DNA of 64,000 nt. Origin: Gammaproteobacteria bacterium (GTDB lineage: Bacteria; Pseudomonadota; Gammaproteobacteria; Steroidobacterales; Steroidobacteraceae). The position numbers and the translations under genes are program-made. The stretch lies in NCBI GenBank assembly GCA_025350055.1, contig JANXYK010000009.1:18302-82301 (forward strand), read 5' to 3'. Numbering within the stretch: the stretch's first letter is position 1; the number at the start of each line of letters is the position of its first letter. Under the pieces are notes generated by a model. It did not search any database and had not been told where the DNA came from. It saw nothing but the letters and a program-made list of their open reading frames with translations. Below, one piece after another: positions 15,534 to 22,918 of this stretch.

Positions 15534-16757
15534 ATGGGCGCTTTTGCCTACACCGCGCTGGATACCGCCGGCAAGTCGCGCAGCGGCGTGATCGAGGGCG
15601 ATACCGCGCGCCACGTGCGTGCGCAGTTGCGCGAGCGCCAGCTGCTGCCGGTCAGCGTCAACGAAGTAGCGGCGCAGGAATCGCGCCAGCAACGCAGCAG
15701 CCAGGGCCTCACAGTCTTCAAGCGCGTCTCGACCGCCGATCTTGCGCTGCTGACGCGCCAGCTCGCGACGCTGGTGCGCGCCGGTCTCCCGCTGGAAGAA
15801 GGCCTGGGCGCAGTGGCGCAGCAGACCGAGCGACCGCGGGTGCAGAGCATTCTGCTGGGCGTACGCGCGCGCGTGATGGAAGGTCATCCACTGGCCGCGG
15901 GCCTGGGCGATTTCCCGCGCGTGTTCCCGGAGATCTATCGCGCCACGGTGGCCGCGGGCGAGCAGTCGGGGCATCTCGATGCCGTGCTCGAGCGCCTGGC
16001 CGAATACACCGAGAGCCGCGAAGTGCTGCGCCAGAAGGTGCTGGGCGCGATGCTCTACCCGATCGTGCTGACCCTGATGTGCTTCGGCATCGTCTCGCTG
16101 CTGCTCACCTATGTGGTGCCCAAGGTGGTGGCGGTGTTCGAGAACAGCCGCGCGAAGCTCCCGCTAATGACCCGTGTGCTGGTGGGGGTGAGCGATTTCC
16201 TGCGCAACTACGGCCTGTGGCTGCTGGTGGCGATGGTGATCGCCGGCGTACTTTTCTGGCGCTGGCAGCGCGCGCCGGCCGCGCACCGGCGCGTGCAGCT
16301 GGCGCAGCTGCGCCTGCCACTGGTGGGCAAATTGCTGCGCGGCTTCAATACCGCGCGCTTCACGCGCACCCTGAGCATCCTCACGGCCAGCGCGGTACCG
16401 GTGCTCGATGCGCTGCGCATCGCCGGGGAGGTGATCACCAACCTGCCGATGCGCGATGCGGTCACCGAGGCCACGGCACGCGTGCGCGAGGGTGCCCCGA
16501 TCGGCCGCTCGCTGGCGGCCAGCAAGCTGTTCCCGCCAATGACCATCCATCTGATTTCCAGCGGCGAGGCCAGTGGCCAACTCGAGAACATGCTCGAGCG
16601 CGCGGCACTCAACCAGGAGCGCGAGCTCGAGGGCCTGGTCACCGCGCTCACGGGCCTGCTGGGCCCGCTGCTGATCGTGGGCATGGGCCTGTTCGTGATG
16701 GGCATTGTATTCGCGATGCTGCTGCCGATCTTCGAGATGAACACCCTGATCAGGTGA
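15534..16757 (+). CDS. gspF: Type II secretion system inner-membrane platform protein GspF
   Basis: GspF is the polytopic platform protein, 407 residues, with two T2SSF domains. Membrane segments are visible at about 170-192 (LGAMLYPIVLTLMCFGIVSL), 224-240 (YGLWLLVAMVIAGVLF) and 373-400 (LLGPLLIVGMGLFVMGIVFA). The N-terminal stretch YTALDTAGKSRSGVIEGDTA is family-typical. It begins 15 bp after gspE. No pseudopilin gene (gspG-K) or gspL/M follows; the next plus-strand gene encodes an unrelated acidic protein, so the cluster ends here. Confidence 0.95.
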   Translation: MGAFAYTALDTAGKSRSGVIEGDTARHVRAQLRERQLLPVSVNEVAAQESRQQRSSQGLTVFKRVSTADLALLTRQLATLVRAGLPLEEGLGAVAQQTERPRVQSILLGVRARVMEGHPLAAGLGDFPRVFPEIYRATVAAGEQSGHLDAVLERLAEYTESREVLRQKVLGAMLYPIVLTLMCFGIVSLLLTYVVPKVVAVFENSRAKLPLMTRVLVGVSDFLRNYGLWLLVAMVIAGVLFWRWQRAPAAHRRVQLAQLRLPLVGKLLRGFNTARFTRTLSILTASAVPVLDALRIAGEVITNLPMRDAVTEATARVREGAPIGRSLAASKLFPPMTIHLISSGEASGQLENMLERAALNQERELEGLVTALTGLLGPLLIVGMGLFVMGIVFAMLLPIFEMNTLIR

Positions 16758-16890
16758 GCGCGGCCCACGGACCTGCCGGCCGGCCTGTCACACGATTACA
16801 ATCTCAATAGTGTGAACTGACGCCGTTGCATCCGGGCGCGGATGGATTTATGTTCCGCGCGTCAGGGCAGCCCAAGTCAGGCACGCAAGC

Positions 16891-17178
16891 ATGAGCGCAG
16901 ATCCCGACGCTGAAGAATTCGACGAAGAAGACGAAGACGATACGAACCTCGATGGCGAGGAAATCGACGTCGATCGCGTCATGAAGGACATGGAGATCGC
17001 CAAGCGGCGCGCGGCCAAGACCGGCGAGCCGGCCTGGCGGCGCCTCGAACAGCGGATGGAACAGAAGCACACCGCCGAGCAGATCAGCGATTTCGAGGAC
17101 TACGACATCGGTGAAACCGCCGAGCGGCACGCGCTGAAAGAGAGCCACGGGCCGAAACGCCCGCGTAACCCGCACTAG
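16891..17178 (+). CDS. Small acidic protein of unknown function
   Basis: The 95-residue product has a strongly acidic N-terminus (residues 4-31, mostly Asp/Glu). A predicted helical, mixed-charge middle follows ([40 protein letters not shown]), then a basic tail ending GPKRPRNPH. It has no signal peptide or membrane segment. I do not recognise a named family. It lies between gspF and convergent lexA; its TAG and the lexA TAG share the same CTAG at 17175-17178. The non-repetitive second half and the start-to-stop reading frame support a real gene. Confidence 0.7.
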   Translation: MSADPDAEEFDEEDEDDTNLDGEEIDVDRVMKDMEIAKRRAAKTGEPAWRRLEQRMEQKHTAEQISDFEDYDIGETAERHALKESHGPKRPRNPH

Positions 17179-17783
17179 GCGTTGAGCCGCAGCACTCCCA
17201 CGACCACACCCTCGATCAGCAGCGGCTCGCGCTGCAGGTCGACCTTGATCGGCTCGAATTCCGCGTTTTCGGGCAGCAGCCAGGCGATCGAACCCTGCTG
17301 GCGATAGCGCTTCACGGTGACTTCATTTTCCAGCCGCGCGACCACGATCTGGCGGTTGCGCACCTCGCTGGTGCGATGGACGGCCACCAGGTCGCCATCG
17401 AGGATGCCGGCGTCTTTCATGCTCATGCCCACCACCTTGAGCAGGTAATGGGGCTTGGGCTGGAACAGCGAGGCATCGACCCGCAGGTGATCGACGATAT
17501 GCTCTTCGGCCAGGATCGGCTTGCCGGCGGCTACACGGCCAATCAGCGGCAGGCCCAGTTGCTCGCGCAGCACATCCTTGAGGCGGATGCCGCGCGAGGA
17601 GCCCGGCAGCAGCTCGATACAGCCCTTGCGCGCCAGCGCCCGCAGGTGCTCTTCTGCGGCGTTGGGCGAGCGGAAGCCGAGCTGCAGCGCGATCTCCGCG
17701 CGCGTGGGCGGCATGCCCGTTTCAACGATGGCTCGGCGGATCAGGTGCAGTATTTGCGACTGGCGCGGCGTGAGATCTGACAT
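17175..17783 (-). CDS. lexA: LexA repressor
   Basis: LexA represses SOS genes and self-cleaves with RecA-ssDNA. The 202-residue protein has an N-terminal winged helix ([41 protein letters not shown]), the Ala86-Gly87 cleavage site (RVAAGKP), and the Ser/Lys dyad Ser121 (GMSMKDAG) and Lys158 (VTVKRY). The frame can extend to GTG 17816, but MSDLTPRQ is the family start. An SOS box ends only two bases upstream of this ATG and contains a TATAAT, so the transcript may be leaderless. It converges with the acidic-protein gene with overlapping stops. Confidence 0.96.
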   Translation of the reverse strand: MSDLTPRQSQILHLIRRAIVETGMPPTRAEIALQLGFRSPNAAEEHLRALARKGCIELLPGSSRGIRLKDVLREQLGLPLIGRVAAGKPILAEEHIVDHLRVDASLFQPKPHYLLKVVGMSMKDAGILDGDLVAVHRTSEVRNRQIVVARLENEVTVKRYRQQGSIAWLLPENAEFEPIKVDLQREPLLIEGVVVGVLRLNA

Positions 17784-17785
17784 GG

Positions 17786-17801
17786 CTGTGATTATATACA
17801 G
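17786..17801 (-). promoter_or_regulatory. SOS (LexA) box with embedded -10 element of lexA
   Basis: The minus strand reads CTGTATATAATCACAG, which fits the gammaproteobacterial LexA operator CTGT-N8-ACAG closely except for the last positions of its right arm (CTG-N10-CAG retained). The hexamer TATAAT lies inside it (17796-17791), with a poor -35 candidate (CTTGTG, 17819-17814) at 17-bp spacing. The box ends two bases from the lexA ATG, so LexA binding would directly block the -10 region and the translation start, giving autoregulation. Confidence 0.85.
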
Positions 17802-17862
17802 TTCATGGCATCGCACAAGCTGCTGCAGGCAATGCGCCTAAGTGCCCTAAGACTTTGAATTT

Positions 17863-17878
17863 CTGTCGCTTTTGACAG
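17863..17878. promoter_or_regulatory. Candidate second LexA-like palindrome (CTGT-N8-ACAG)
   Basis: The 16-mer CTGTCGCTTTTGACAG has the outer CTGT/ACAG arms of an SOS box but a non-AT-alternating centre. It lies 62 bp upstream of the lexA box, between lexA and the divergent lipoprotein gene. It also forms part of a larger inverted repeat (ATTTCTGTC ... GACAGAAAT). It may be an operator, a hairpin or chance. Confidence 0.3.
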
Positions 17879-18018
17879 ACAGAAATGCACAGAGCGCTTG
17901 CTTTCTTACTCCATATTTGGTCAAGTTGCGCCTCCGCTGAATTCACGTGGCAGCAATGCGAAGCTGGCGTGGTGCGGTTGGAAACCACATGCATGCAATC
18001 TTTAAGGGGATGGGAACA

Positions 18019-18351
18019 ATGAATAAGTCCATTATTGTCAAACTGGCCGCTGCCGCTGCCGTTGTTGGTCTCGCTGGCTGCCAGGATCTGAAGCCGCTGC
18101 AGGCCGACATTGCTACGCTGAAGAGCCAGGTTGGCACGCTGCAATCTGACTTGGCTGCGCACAAGGCCGACCGTTCGGCTGAGACCGCCGCTGCCAAGGC
18201 CAGCTCGGATGCCGCCGCGGCCTCCTCCGCTGCCAGCAGCGCGCAGAGCACCGCCAACCAGGCGCTGGCTGCCGCCCAGGCTGCCCAGTCGGGCGTCGAT
18301 GCGACCAACGAGAAGATCGATCGCATGTTCAAAAAGTCGGTGTCGAAGTAA
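18019..18351 (+). CDS. Alanine-rich coiled-coil lipoprotein (Lpp/OprI-like)
   Basis: This 110-residue precursor has a lipoprotein signal peptide with lipobox LAGC (Cys at residue 21, sequence VVGLAGCQ). A heptad-like helix follows (PLQADIATLKSQVGTLQSDL), then a long Ala/Ser/Gln stretch, ending in DRMFKKSVSK. The architecture resembles the alanine-zipper outer-membrane lipoproteins Lpp and OprI, including a C-terminal Lys that in Lpp links to peptidoglycan. A clear Shine-Dalgarno AAGGGG precedes the ATG at 18019. A strong terminator follows at 18381, so it is probably an abundant monocistronic transcript. Function as an envelope tether is inferred. Confidence 0.85.
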   Translation: MNKSIIVKLAAAAAVVGLAGCQDLKPLQADIATLKSQVGTLQSDLAAHKADRSAETAAAKASSDAAAASSAASSAQSTANQALAAAQAAQSGVDATNEKIDRMFKKSVSK

Positions 18352-18380
18352 GCCGACTCCGTTCAGCATTTGGCTGAGAG

Positions 18381-18412
18381 AAACGCCGCGCACCTGCGCG
18401 GCGTTTTTTTTT
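18381..18412 (+). terminator. Strong intrinsic terminator of the lipoprotein gene
   Basis: An 11-bp perfect stem (AAACGCCGCGC / GCGCGGCGTTT) with a 4-nt loop ACCT is followed by an uninterrupted T run. It begins 29 bp after the lipoprotein stop codon. Confidence 0.93.
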
Positions 18413-18501
18413 GGGCGCGCCTTTTGGGAGATCAAAAGGGTGCGCGGGGAGCGACCTGAACCCTGCGCGCAGCCCCGCTTCCTCGCTACGACTACCCGCC
18501 C

Positions 18502-18966
18502 CTAGAACCCGAGCTCGCTCAGCGAGGGATGATCGTCAGGCCGCCGCCCCGCGGCCCAGTGGTAGCGCCGCTCCGTCTCGCTGATCGGCGCGTCATTGAT
18601 GCTCGCGATCCGGATGCGCATCAACCCGTGTGGGTCGAACTCCCAGTTCTCGTTGCCGTAGCTGCGAAACCATTGGCCCGAGTCGTCGTGCCATTCGTAG
18701 GCGAAGCGCACGGCGATGCGGTTCTCGTGCCAGGCCCACACTTCCTTGATGAGCCGGTAGTCGAGTTCGCGGGCCCACTTGCGCACCAGGAAGGCCTTGA
18801 TGGCCTCGCGCCCCTGGATGAACTCACTACGATTGCGCCAGCGGCTGTCTTGCGTGTAGGCCATGGAGACGCGGGCGGGGTCACGGGAATTCCAGGCGTC
18901 CTCGGCCATACGGGCCTTCTGCGCGGCGGTTTCCTGCGTGAACGGAGGGAGTGGGGGTCTGTCCAT
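18502..18966 (-). CDS. DUF1348 family protein (NTF2/SnoaL-like fold)
   Basis: The 154-residue protein carries the DUF1348 signature: [20 protein letters not shown] at the start, then [40 protein letters not shown] and [12 protein letters not shown]. The family adopts an NTF2-like cone fold. Its substrate or catalytic activity is unknown, and no activity should be assumed. It is monocistronic on the minus strand, about 90 bp downstream of fabH with no shared overlap. Confidence 0.85.
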   Translation of the reverse strand: MDRPPLPPFTQETAAQKARMAEDAWNSRDPARVSMAYTQDSRWRNRSEFIQGREAIKAFLVRKWARELDYRLIKEVWAWHENRIAVRFAYEWHDDSGQWFRSYGNENWEFDPHGLMRIRIASINDAPISETERRYHWAAGRRPDDHPSLSELGF

Positions 18967-19059
18967 GGGTGTGCTCCAAGGCTAAGACCGAGAGTGTATC
19001 TGTGTAGTCGGTGGGCGGTGAGTGCCGGATGAGGGGCGCGCACGCATGAAGCCGCGCGC

Positions 19060-20016
19060 TCAGAACCGAACGAGCGCCGACCCCCACGTAAACCCACCAC
19101 CAAACGCTTCAAGCAACAACATGTCGCCCCGTTTGATGCGCCCATCGCGCACACCCACATCGAGCGCGAGCGGCACCGACGCAGTGGACGTGTTCCCATG
19201 ATCCTGCACGGTCACGATCACCCGCTCCATCGGCATGGCGAGCTTCTTCGCGGTGGCCTGGATGATGCGGATGTTGGCCTGGTGCGGCACCAGCCAGTCG
19301 ATGGCGGATTTCTCGAGACCGTTGGCGGCGAGCGTTTCATCGACGATGCGGCCGAGCATGGTGACGGCGACCTTGAAGACTTCGGCGCCGGCCATCTGGA
19401 TCACATCGCCGGTGGGCGAATGGCCGGCGGAGACGCCGCCGGTGGCGCGCAGCAGATCGATGTAGGCGCCGTCGGCGTGCAGGTGCGTGGAGATGATGCC
19501 GGCCTGCTCGTCGGCGACCAGCACCACGGCGCCGGCGCCATCGCCGAACAGGATCGCGGTGCCGCGATCGTTGGGGTTGGTGATCTTCGAGAGCGATTCG
19601 GCGCCGACCACCAACGCGCGACGCACTTCGCCGGCGCGGATGAACTTGTCGGCCATCGAGAGCGCGTAGATGAAACCACTGCAGGCGGCTTCGACGCTGA
19701 AGGCGGGCACGCCACGGCAGCCGAGGCGCGCCTGCAGCATCACGCCGGGGTTCGGGAACACGAGATCCGGGGTGCAGGTGCCGACGATGATCAGTTCGAT
19801 GTCTTCGGGGCGGCAACCGGCGGCAGCGATCGCGGCGCGGGCCGCGTGCTCGGCCATGTCGACGGTGGTTTCACCCGGGGCGACGATGTGGCGTCGCTCG
19901 ATGCCAGTGCGCTCGCGGATCCACGCATCGGTGGTCTCCATGCGCCGCTCGAGATCGAAGTTCGTCACCACGGCTGCTGGCAGGTAACTGCCAGTGCCCG
20001 CGATTCTCGAGTGCAT
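19060..20016 (-). CDS. fabH: Beta-ketoacyl-ACP synthase III (FabH)
   Basis: FabH condenses acetyl-CoA with malonyl-ACP to start type II fatty acid synthesis. The 318-residue protein has the thiolase fold with the catalytic triad Cys112 ([11 protein letters not shown]), His245 (PHQANIRI) and Asn275 ([11 protein letters not shown]), and the conserved C-terminal [13 protein letters not shown]. It follows rpmF by 37 bp, so plsX, which usually sits between them, is missing here. fabD and fabG are not downstream either. Confidence 0.96.
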   Translation of the reverse strand: MHSRIAGTGSYLPAAVVTNFDLERRMETTDAWIRERTGIERRHIVAPGETTVDMAEHAARAAIAAAGCRPEDIELIIVGTCTPDLVFPNPGVMLQARLGCRGVPAFSVEAACSGFIYALSMADKFIRAGEVRRALVVGAESLSKITNPNDRGTAILFGDGAGAVVLVADEQAGIISTHLHADGAYIDLLRATGGVSAGHSPTGDVIQMAGAEVFKVAVTMLGRIVDETLAANGLEKSAIDWLVPHQANIRIIQATAKKLAMPMERVIVTVQDHGNTSTASVPLALDVGVRDGRIKRGDMLLLEAFGGGFTWGSALVRF

Positions 20017-20053
20017 GGTGGCGGTTATCCCGTCGCAGCGCCGTGCGATGGTT

Positions 20054-20242
20054 TTACTTGTTTTCCGTGTCGCGCTTTTCGATCACGCGCTTGCCGCGGT
20101 AGAAACCATCAGGCGTGATGCAATGACGCAGGTGCGTCTCGCCGCTCTGCGCGTCGATGGACAGCGCCGGCAGGCTGAGGCCATCGTGCGAGCGGTGCAT
20201 GCCGCGCTTGGAGGGCGTCTTGCGGCTTTTTTGTACGGCCAT
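20054..20242 (-). CDS. rpmF: 50S ribosomal protein L32
   Basis: This is the 62-residue large-subunit protein L32, starting [20 protein letters not shown]. The C-terminus lacks the zinc-binding cysteines of C+ paralogs; one Cys remains ([14 protein letters not shown]). The open frame extends upstream to 20353 but the family start is MAVQK at 20242. It follows yceD on the minus strand, the arrangement shared across proteobacteria, and is probably co-transcribed with yceD and fabH. Confidence 0.95.
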   Translation of the reverse strand: MAVQKSRKTPSKRGMHRSHDGLSLPALSIDAQSGETHLRHCITPDGFYRGKRVIEKRDTENK

Positions 20243-20270
20243 GATCCTTACTCCTGAATACTCTCGTTGA

Positions 20271-20813
20271 TCAACTCTTGCCGCGCTCCAAGAGCGCGCG
20301 CAGATCGGCAAAGGGCCGCTGCGTATCGTGTTCGACTGGCGGTGCCTGCGCACCCGCTACAGCGGGTTCGGCAGACGCAACCGCGTCGGCCTCGCAACCC
20401 TCACCCGCCGCGTGGCGCAGCACGGTCGGCAGCGCCAGCAGCAGTTCTTCGGCCGCCAGTGCCGCGAGGTCGCAGCGCCCATCCTTCGCGAAGAAGGTCT
20501 CCATCTCACCGGGCACCGTGTCGGCCGCGCCCTCGTGTTCGATCAGCGCGACGTGCGACGACGAGTCCACGTCTATGCTCATCGGTGCCAGGCAACGCTG
20601 GCACAAGGGCTTCAAACTGGCGTGTACTTCGACATTCGCCACCGCCGTGCCCTGCTCGCGCATAAAGCGCAGCACCACCCTCACCGGCGCGTCGGCCACC
20701 GACAATTCGGCGGGAATACCCGGCAGCTCACCGACGGGAATTGCAAACTCGAACTCGGCGCGCGTGTCCGCCAGTTTGGCGACTTCGCGCGGCTTGGACC
20801 AGCCGCCCGACAT
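20271..20813 (-). CDS. yceD: YceD family (DUF177) protein, ribosome accumulation factor
   Basis: This is a YceD/DUF177 family protein, linked in E. coli and plants to 23S rRNA accumulation. It shows the conserved Cys pair region [12 protein letters not shown] and the acidic motif [19 protein letters not shown], where the family usually has D-L-x-x-x-x-x-E-E-L-L-L-x-L-P. The frame opens at 20861. Starting at M 20813 ([16 protein letters not shown]) gives 180 residues, closest to the family size. Starting at 20861 would add 16 residues. It is upstream of rpmF with 28 bp spacing. Confidence 0.88.
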   Translation of the reverse strand: MSGGWSKPREVAKLADTRAEFEFAIPVGELPGIPAELSVADAPVRVVLRFMREQGTAVANVEVHASLKPLCQRCLAPMSIDVDSSSHVALIEHEGAADTVPGEMETFFAKDGRCDLAALAAEELLLALPTVLRHAAGEGCEADAVASAEPAVAGAQAPPVEHDTQRPFADLRALLERGKS

Positions 20814-20896
20814 GGGGCGCGTATGATAGGTAGGCTCCGGCGGCAAGTCAAAACCCGTCATGCTACTTAAGCCCTTGTTTCTCTTCTGGTGATTCA

Positions 20897-21484
20897 GTGA
20901 CTGTGGCCCCGGGTCTCATTCTCGCCTCGACTTCCCGCTACCGCCAGGAGCTGCTGGCCAGGCTCCGTCTGCCCTTCGAGGCCCTGGCCCCGGGCGTGGA
21001 CGAGGCCAGAGGGCCTAAGGAAGCGCCCGAGGCCCGGGCGCAGCGCCTGAGCCTCGCCAAGGCCGAGGCGGTGGCCCAGGAGCACCCCAGCGCCGTCGTG
21101 ATTGGGGCCGACCAGGTGGCTTCCTGCGAGGGCAGGATCCTCGATAAACCGGGAGATGCGGCCACAGCCCGGGCCCAGCTTCGAGCGCAGTCGGGGCGCG
21201 AAGTGCGCTTCTACAGCGCCGTGGCGGTGCTCTGCCGGCAGACGCGCTTCAGGGCGGAGTTCATCGATCTGACCACCGTGAGGCTGCGGCCGCTCGATGA
21301 GGCTGCCATCAACGCCTACCTGGAAGCAGACCAACCCTACGACTGCGCCGGCTCATTGCGCAGCGAGCGGCTGGGGATAGCCCTGTGCGAGCGCATCGAC
21401 AGCCAGGATCCGACCGGCCTGATCGGCCTGCCACTGATCCGCCTCAGCGCGGTGTTGCGCGATTGCGGCTACGCCCTGCCTTGA
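20897..21484 (+). CDS. maf: Maf/YceF-type nucleotide pyrophosphatase
   Basis: Maf-family proteins hydrolyse non-canonical or excess nucleoside triphosphates. The 195-residue product shows the N-terminal LILASTSRYRQELLARL, the catalytic Asp region VVIGADQVA, the KPGDAATARAQLRAQSGREV helix and the C-terminal DPTGLIGLPL. The YceF subfamily (7-methyl-GTP) is favoured by the yceD/rluC neighbourhood, but this is inference. The start is GTG at 20897, with another GTG two codons on. It converges with rluC, overlapping its 3' end by 41 bp. Confidence 0.93.
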   Translation: MTVAPGLILASTSRYRQELLARLRLPFEALAPGVDEARGPKEAPEARAQRLSLAKAEAVAQEHPSAVVIGADQVASCEGRILDKPGDAATARAQLRAQSGREVRFYSAVAVLCRQTRFRAEFIDLTTVRLRPLDEAAINAYLEADQPYDCAGSLRSERLGIALCERIDSQDPTGLIGLPLIRLSAVLRDCGYALP

Positions 21485-22493
21485 GCGCGGCGCGCGCGCC
21501 GAGCGCGTCGATCACGGCCTTCAGATCATCCGGGAGCGGTGCACTCACGCTCACCTGCCCGCCCTGTGGCCAATCGAAGTTCACGCTGTGCGCATGCAGG
21601 AACATGCGCCTGAGGCCCAGCTCGCGCAGCGCGCTGTTCGCAGCCTCATCCCCGTACTTGGGATCGCCCGCCACCGGATGAGCACAGTGCGCGGCATGCA
21701 CGCGGATCTGATGCGTACGACCGGTGTGCAATGCGGCCTGCACGAGTGACGCGCGCGGGCCAAACTGCTGCACCAGCGCGAACTGCGTGCGCGCGCTCTT
21801 GCCACCGGCGCCGACGCGCACCGTGCGCTCGCCGCCCACCCGTGCATCGACGAGCAGCGGCGCGTCGACGAGTTTGCGCCCCAGCTCCCAGCGGCCTACC
21901 ACCAGCGCGAGGTAGCTCTTCTCCACCGCGCCATCACGCAGCAGCGCGTGCAGCGTGCGCAGCGCCGCGGGCTTGCGGGTCACGAGCAGGATACCGCTGG
22001 TGTCGCGATCAAGCCGATGCGCAAGCTCCAGGGTTTCATCGGGCCGCGCGGCGCGCAGCGCCTCGATAACGCCGAAGGAGAGCCCACTGCCGCCGTGCAC
22101 GGCGAGGCCCGAGGGCTTGTCGAGCACCAGCAGACGTTCGTCCTCATGGATGATCGCGGCGTTGATCTGGGCGATCAACGTCTGCGGCACCGGCCGCGGC
22201 CGCCCGGCCGCCACCGCCTGGGCCTCGGCCACCTGCGATTCGGACTGCGCCCGCACCGGGGGCACCCTCAGGCGATCCCCCGCCGCGAGGCGCTGCTCGG
22301 GGTTGGCGCGCTTGCCATTGACGCGCACCTCGCCCTTGCGGATCAGGCGGAAAATGCGCGTCCGCGGCACGGTCGGCAGGATTTTGGCCAGCGCCCGATC
22401 AAGGCGCACGCCGGCCTCGTCCTCGCCCACCGTGACCAACTGGACAGCGGGGCGCGGCGCCTCGACGCTGGGGGGTGCCATTGGAGTGCTCAA
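21444..22493 (-). CDS. rluC: 23S rRNA pseudouridine synthase RluC
   Basis: RluC modifies 23S rRNA U955, U2504 and U2580 in E. coli. The 349-residue protein has an N-terminal S4 domain (RIFRLIRKGEVRVNGKRANP) and the RluA-type catalytic domain with the Asp motif AHRLDRDTSGILLVTRKP. The binding region GRTHQIRVHAAHCAHPVAGD follows. The divergent rluC/rne arrangement is conserved in gammaproteobacteria and supports the RluC assignment over RluD. Its 3' end overlaps maf. Confidence 0.93.
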   Translation of the reverse strand: MSTPMAPPSVEAPRPAVQLVTVGEDEAGVRLDRALAKILPTVPRTRIFRLIRKGEVRVNGKRANPEQRLAAGDRLRVPPVRAQSESQVAEAQAVAAGRPRPVPQTLIAQINAAIIHEDERLLVLDKPSGLAVHGGSGLSFGVIEALRAARPDETLELAHRLDRDTSGILLVTRKPAALRTLHALLRDGAVEKSYLALVVGRWELGRKLVDAPLLVDARVGGERTVRVGAGGKSARTQFALVQQFGPRASLVQAALHTGRTHQIRVHAAHCAHPVAGDPKYGDEAANSALRELGLRRMFLHAHSVNFDWPQGGQVSVSAPLPDDLKAVIDALGARAALKAGRSRNRATPR

Positions 22494-22514
22494 GGGGGCC
22501 TCAGACGTAAATCA

Positions 22515-22543
22515 TTGTTTCTAAAGTGTACTGCCACTATACT
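22515..22543 (+). promoter_or_regulatory. Putative sigma-70 promoter of rne
   Basis: TTGTTT (22515-22520) and TATACT (22538-22543) are separated by an optimal 17 bp in the rluC/rne divergent region. The predicted TSS near 22550 implies a leader of roughly 370 nt before rne, close to the 361-nt leader known in E. coli. Confidence 0.65.
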
Positions 22544-22549
22544 CGCCAT

Positions 22550-22918
22550 GTCCCGAAGCGGGTCCTCCCTCCAAGCAGGGCTTACGTTTCGGCGGCAAGT
22601 TCGCGGCCGTTGAGTGCCGCATGTTAGTTGGTCCTCGAATTCGAGGCCATCGCGCAAGAGTTCGGCCGACCAGGGTCTGGGCCCTCGCCGCCACGTTGCT
22701 CCCCGAAAGGTTGAGCCGCAGGCGAGCCCACTAAGGTCAGCGGGCCTCAAGGTTTTCCGGCGCTGCCCGCGTGGCGGCATAAAACACAACGATGTTCCAT
22801 CGAGCGCGCCGTCAATCAATCTTCGGGTTCACAGCTGTTTCTTTCCCAAACGCGACGCCGCCTGATTGCAGGCCCGGCGCCCCCCGGTTGGCCCCTCACG
22901 CATCATTGGTAGGGGCAA
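22550..22918 (+). promoter_or_regulatory. Long 5' untranslated leader of rne
   Basis: No convincing ORF occupies the 425 bp between rluC and rne. The predicted transcript leader contains several inverted repeats, for example the perfect palindrome CCTCGAATTCGAGG at 22633-22646. In E. coli the rne leader mediates feedback control because RNase E cleaves its own mRNA there. The same role is inferred here from position and length only. A Shine-Dalgarno-like AGGGG lies just before the ATG at 22919. Confidence 0.55.

Noticed and set aside
18416..18447. Second hairpin (CCTTTTG ... CAAAAGG) after the lipoprotein terminator
   Set aside because: It has no T run and follows an already strong terminator; possibly a structural leftover.
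22633..22646. CCTCGAATTCGAGG palindrome as a protein operator
   Set aside because: It lies in the rne leader and more likely forms RNA structure; no second copy or regulator was found.
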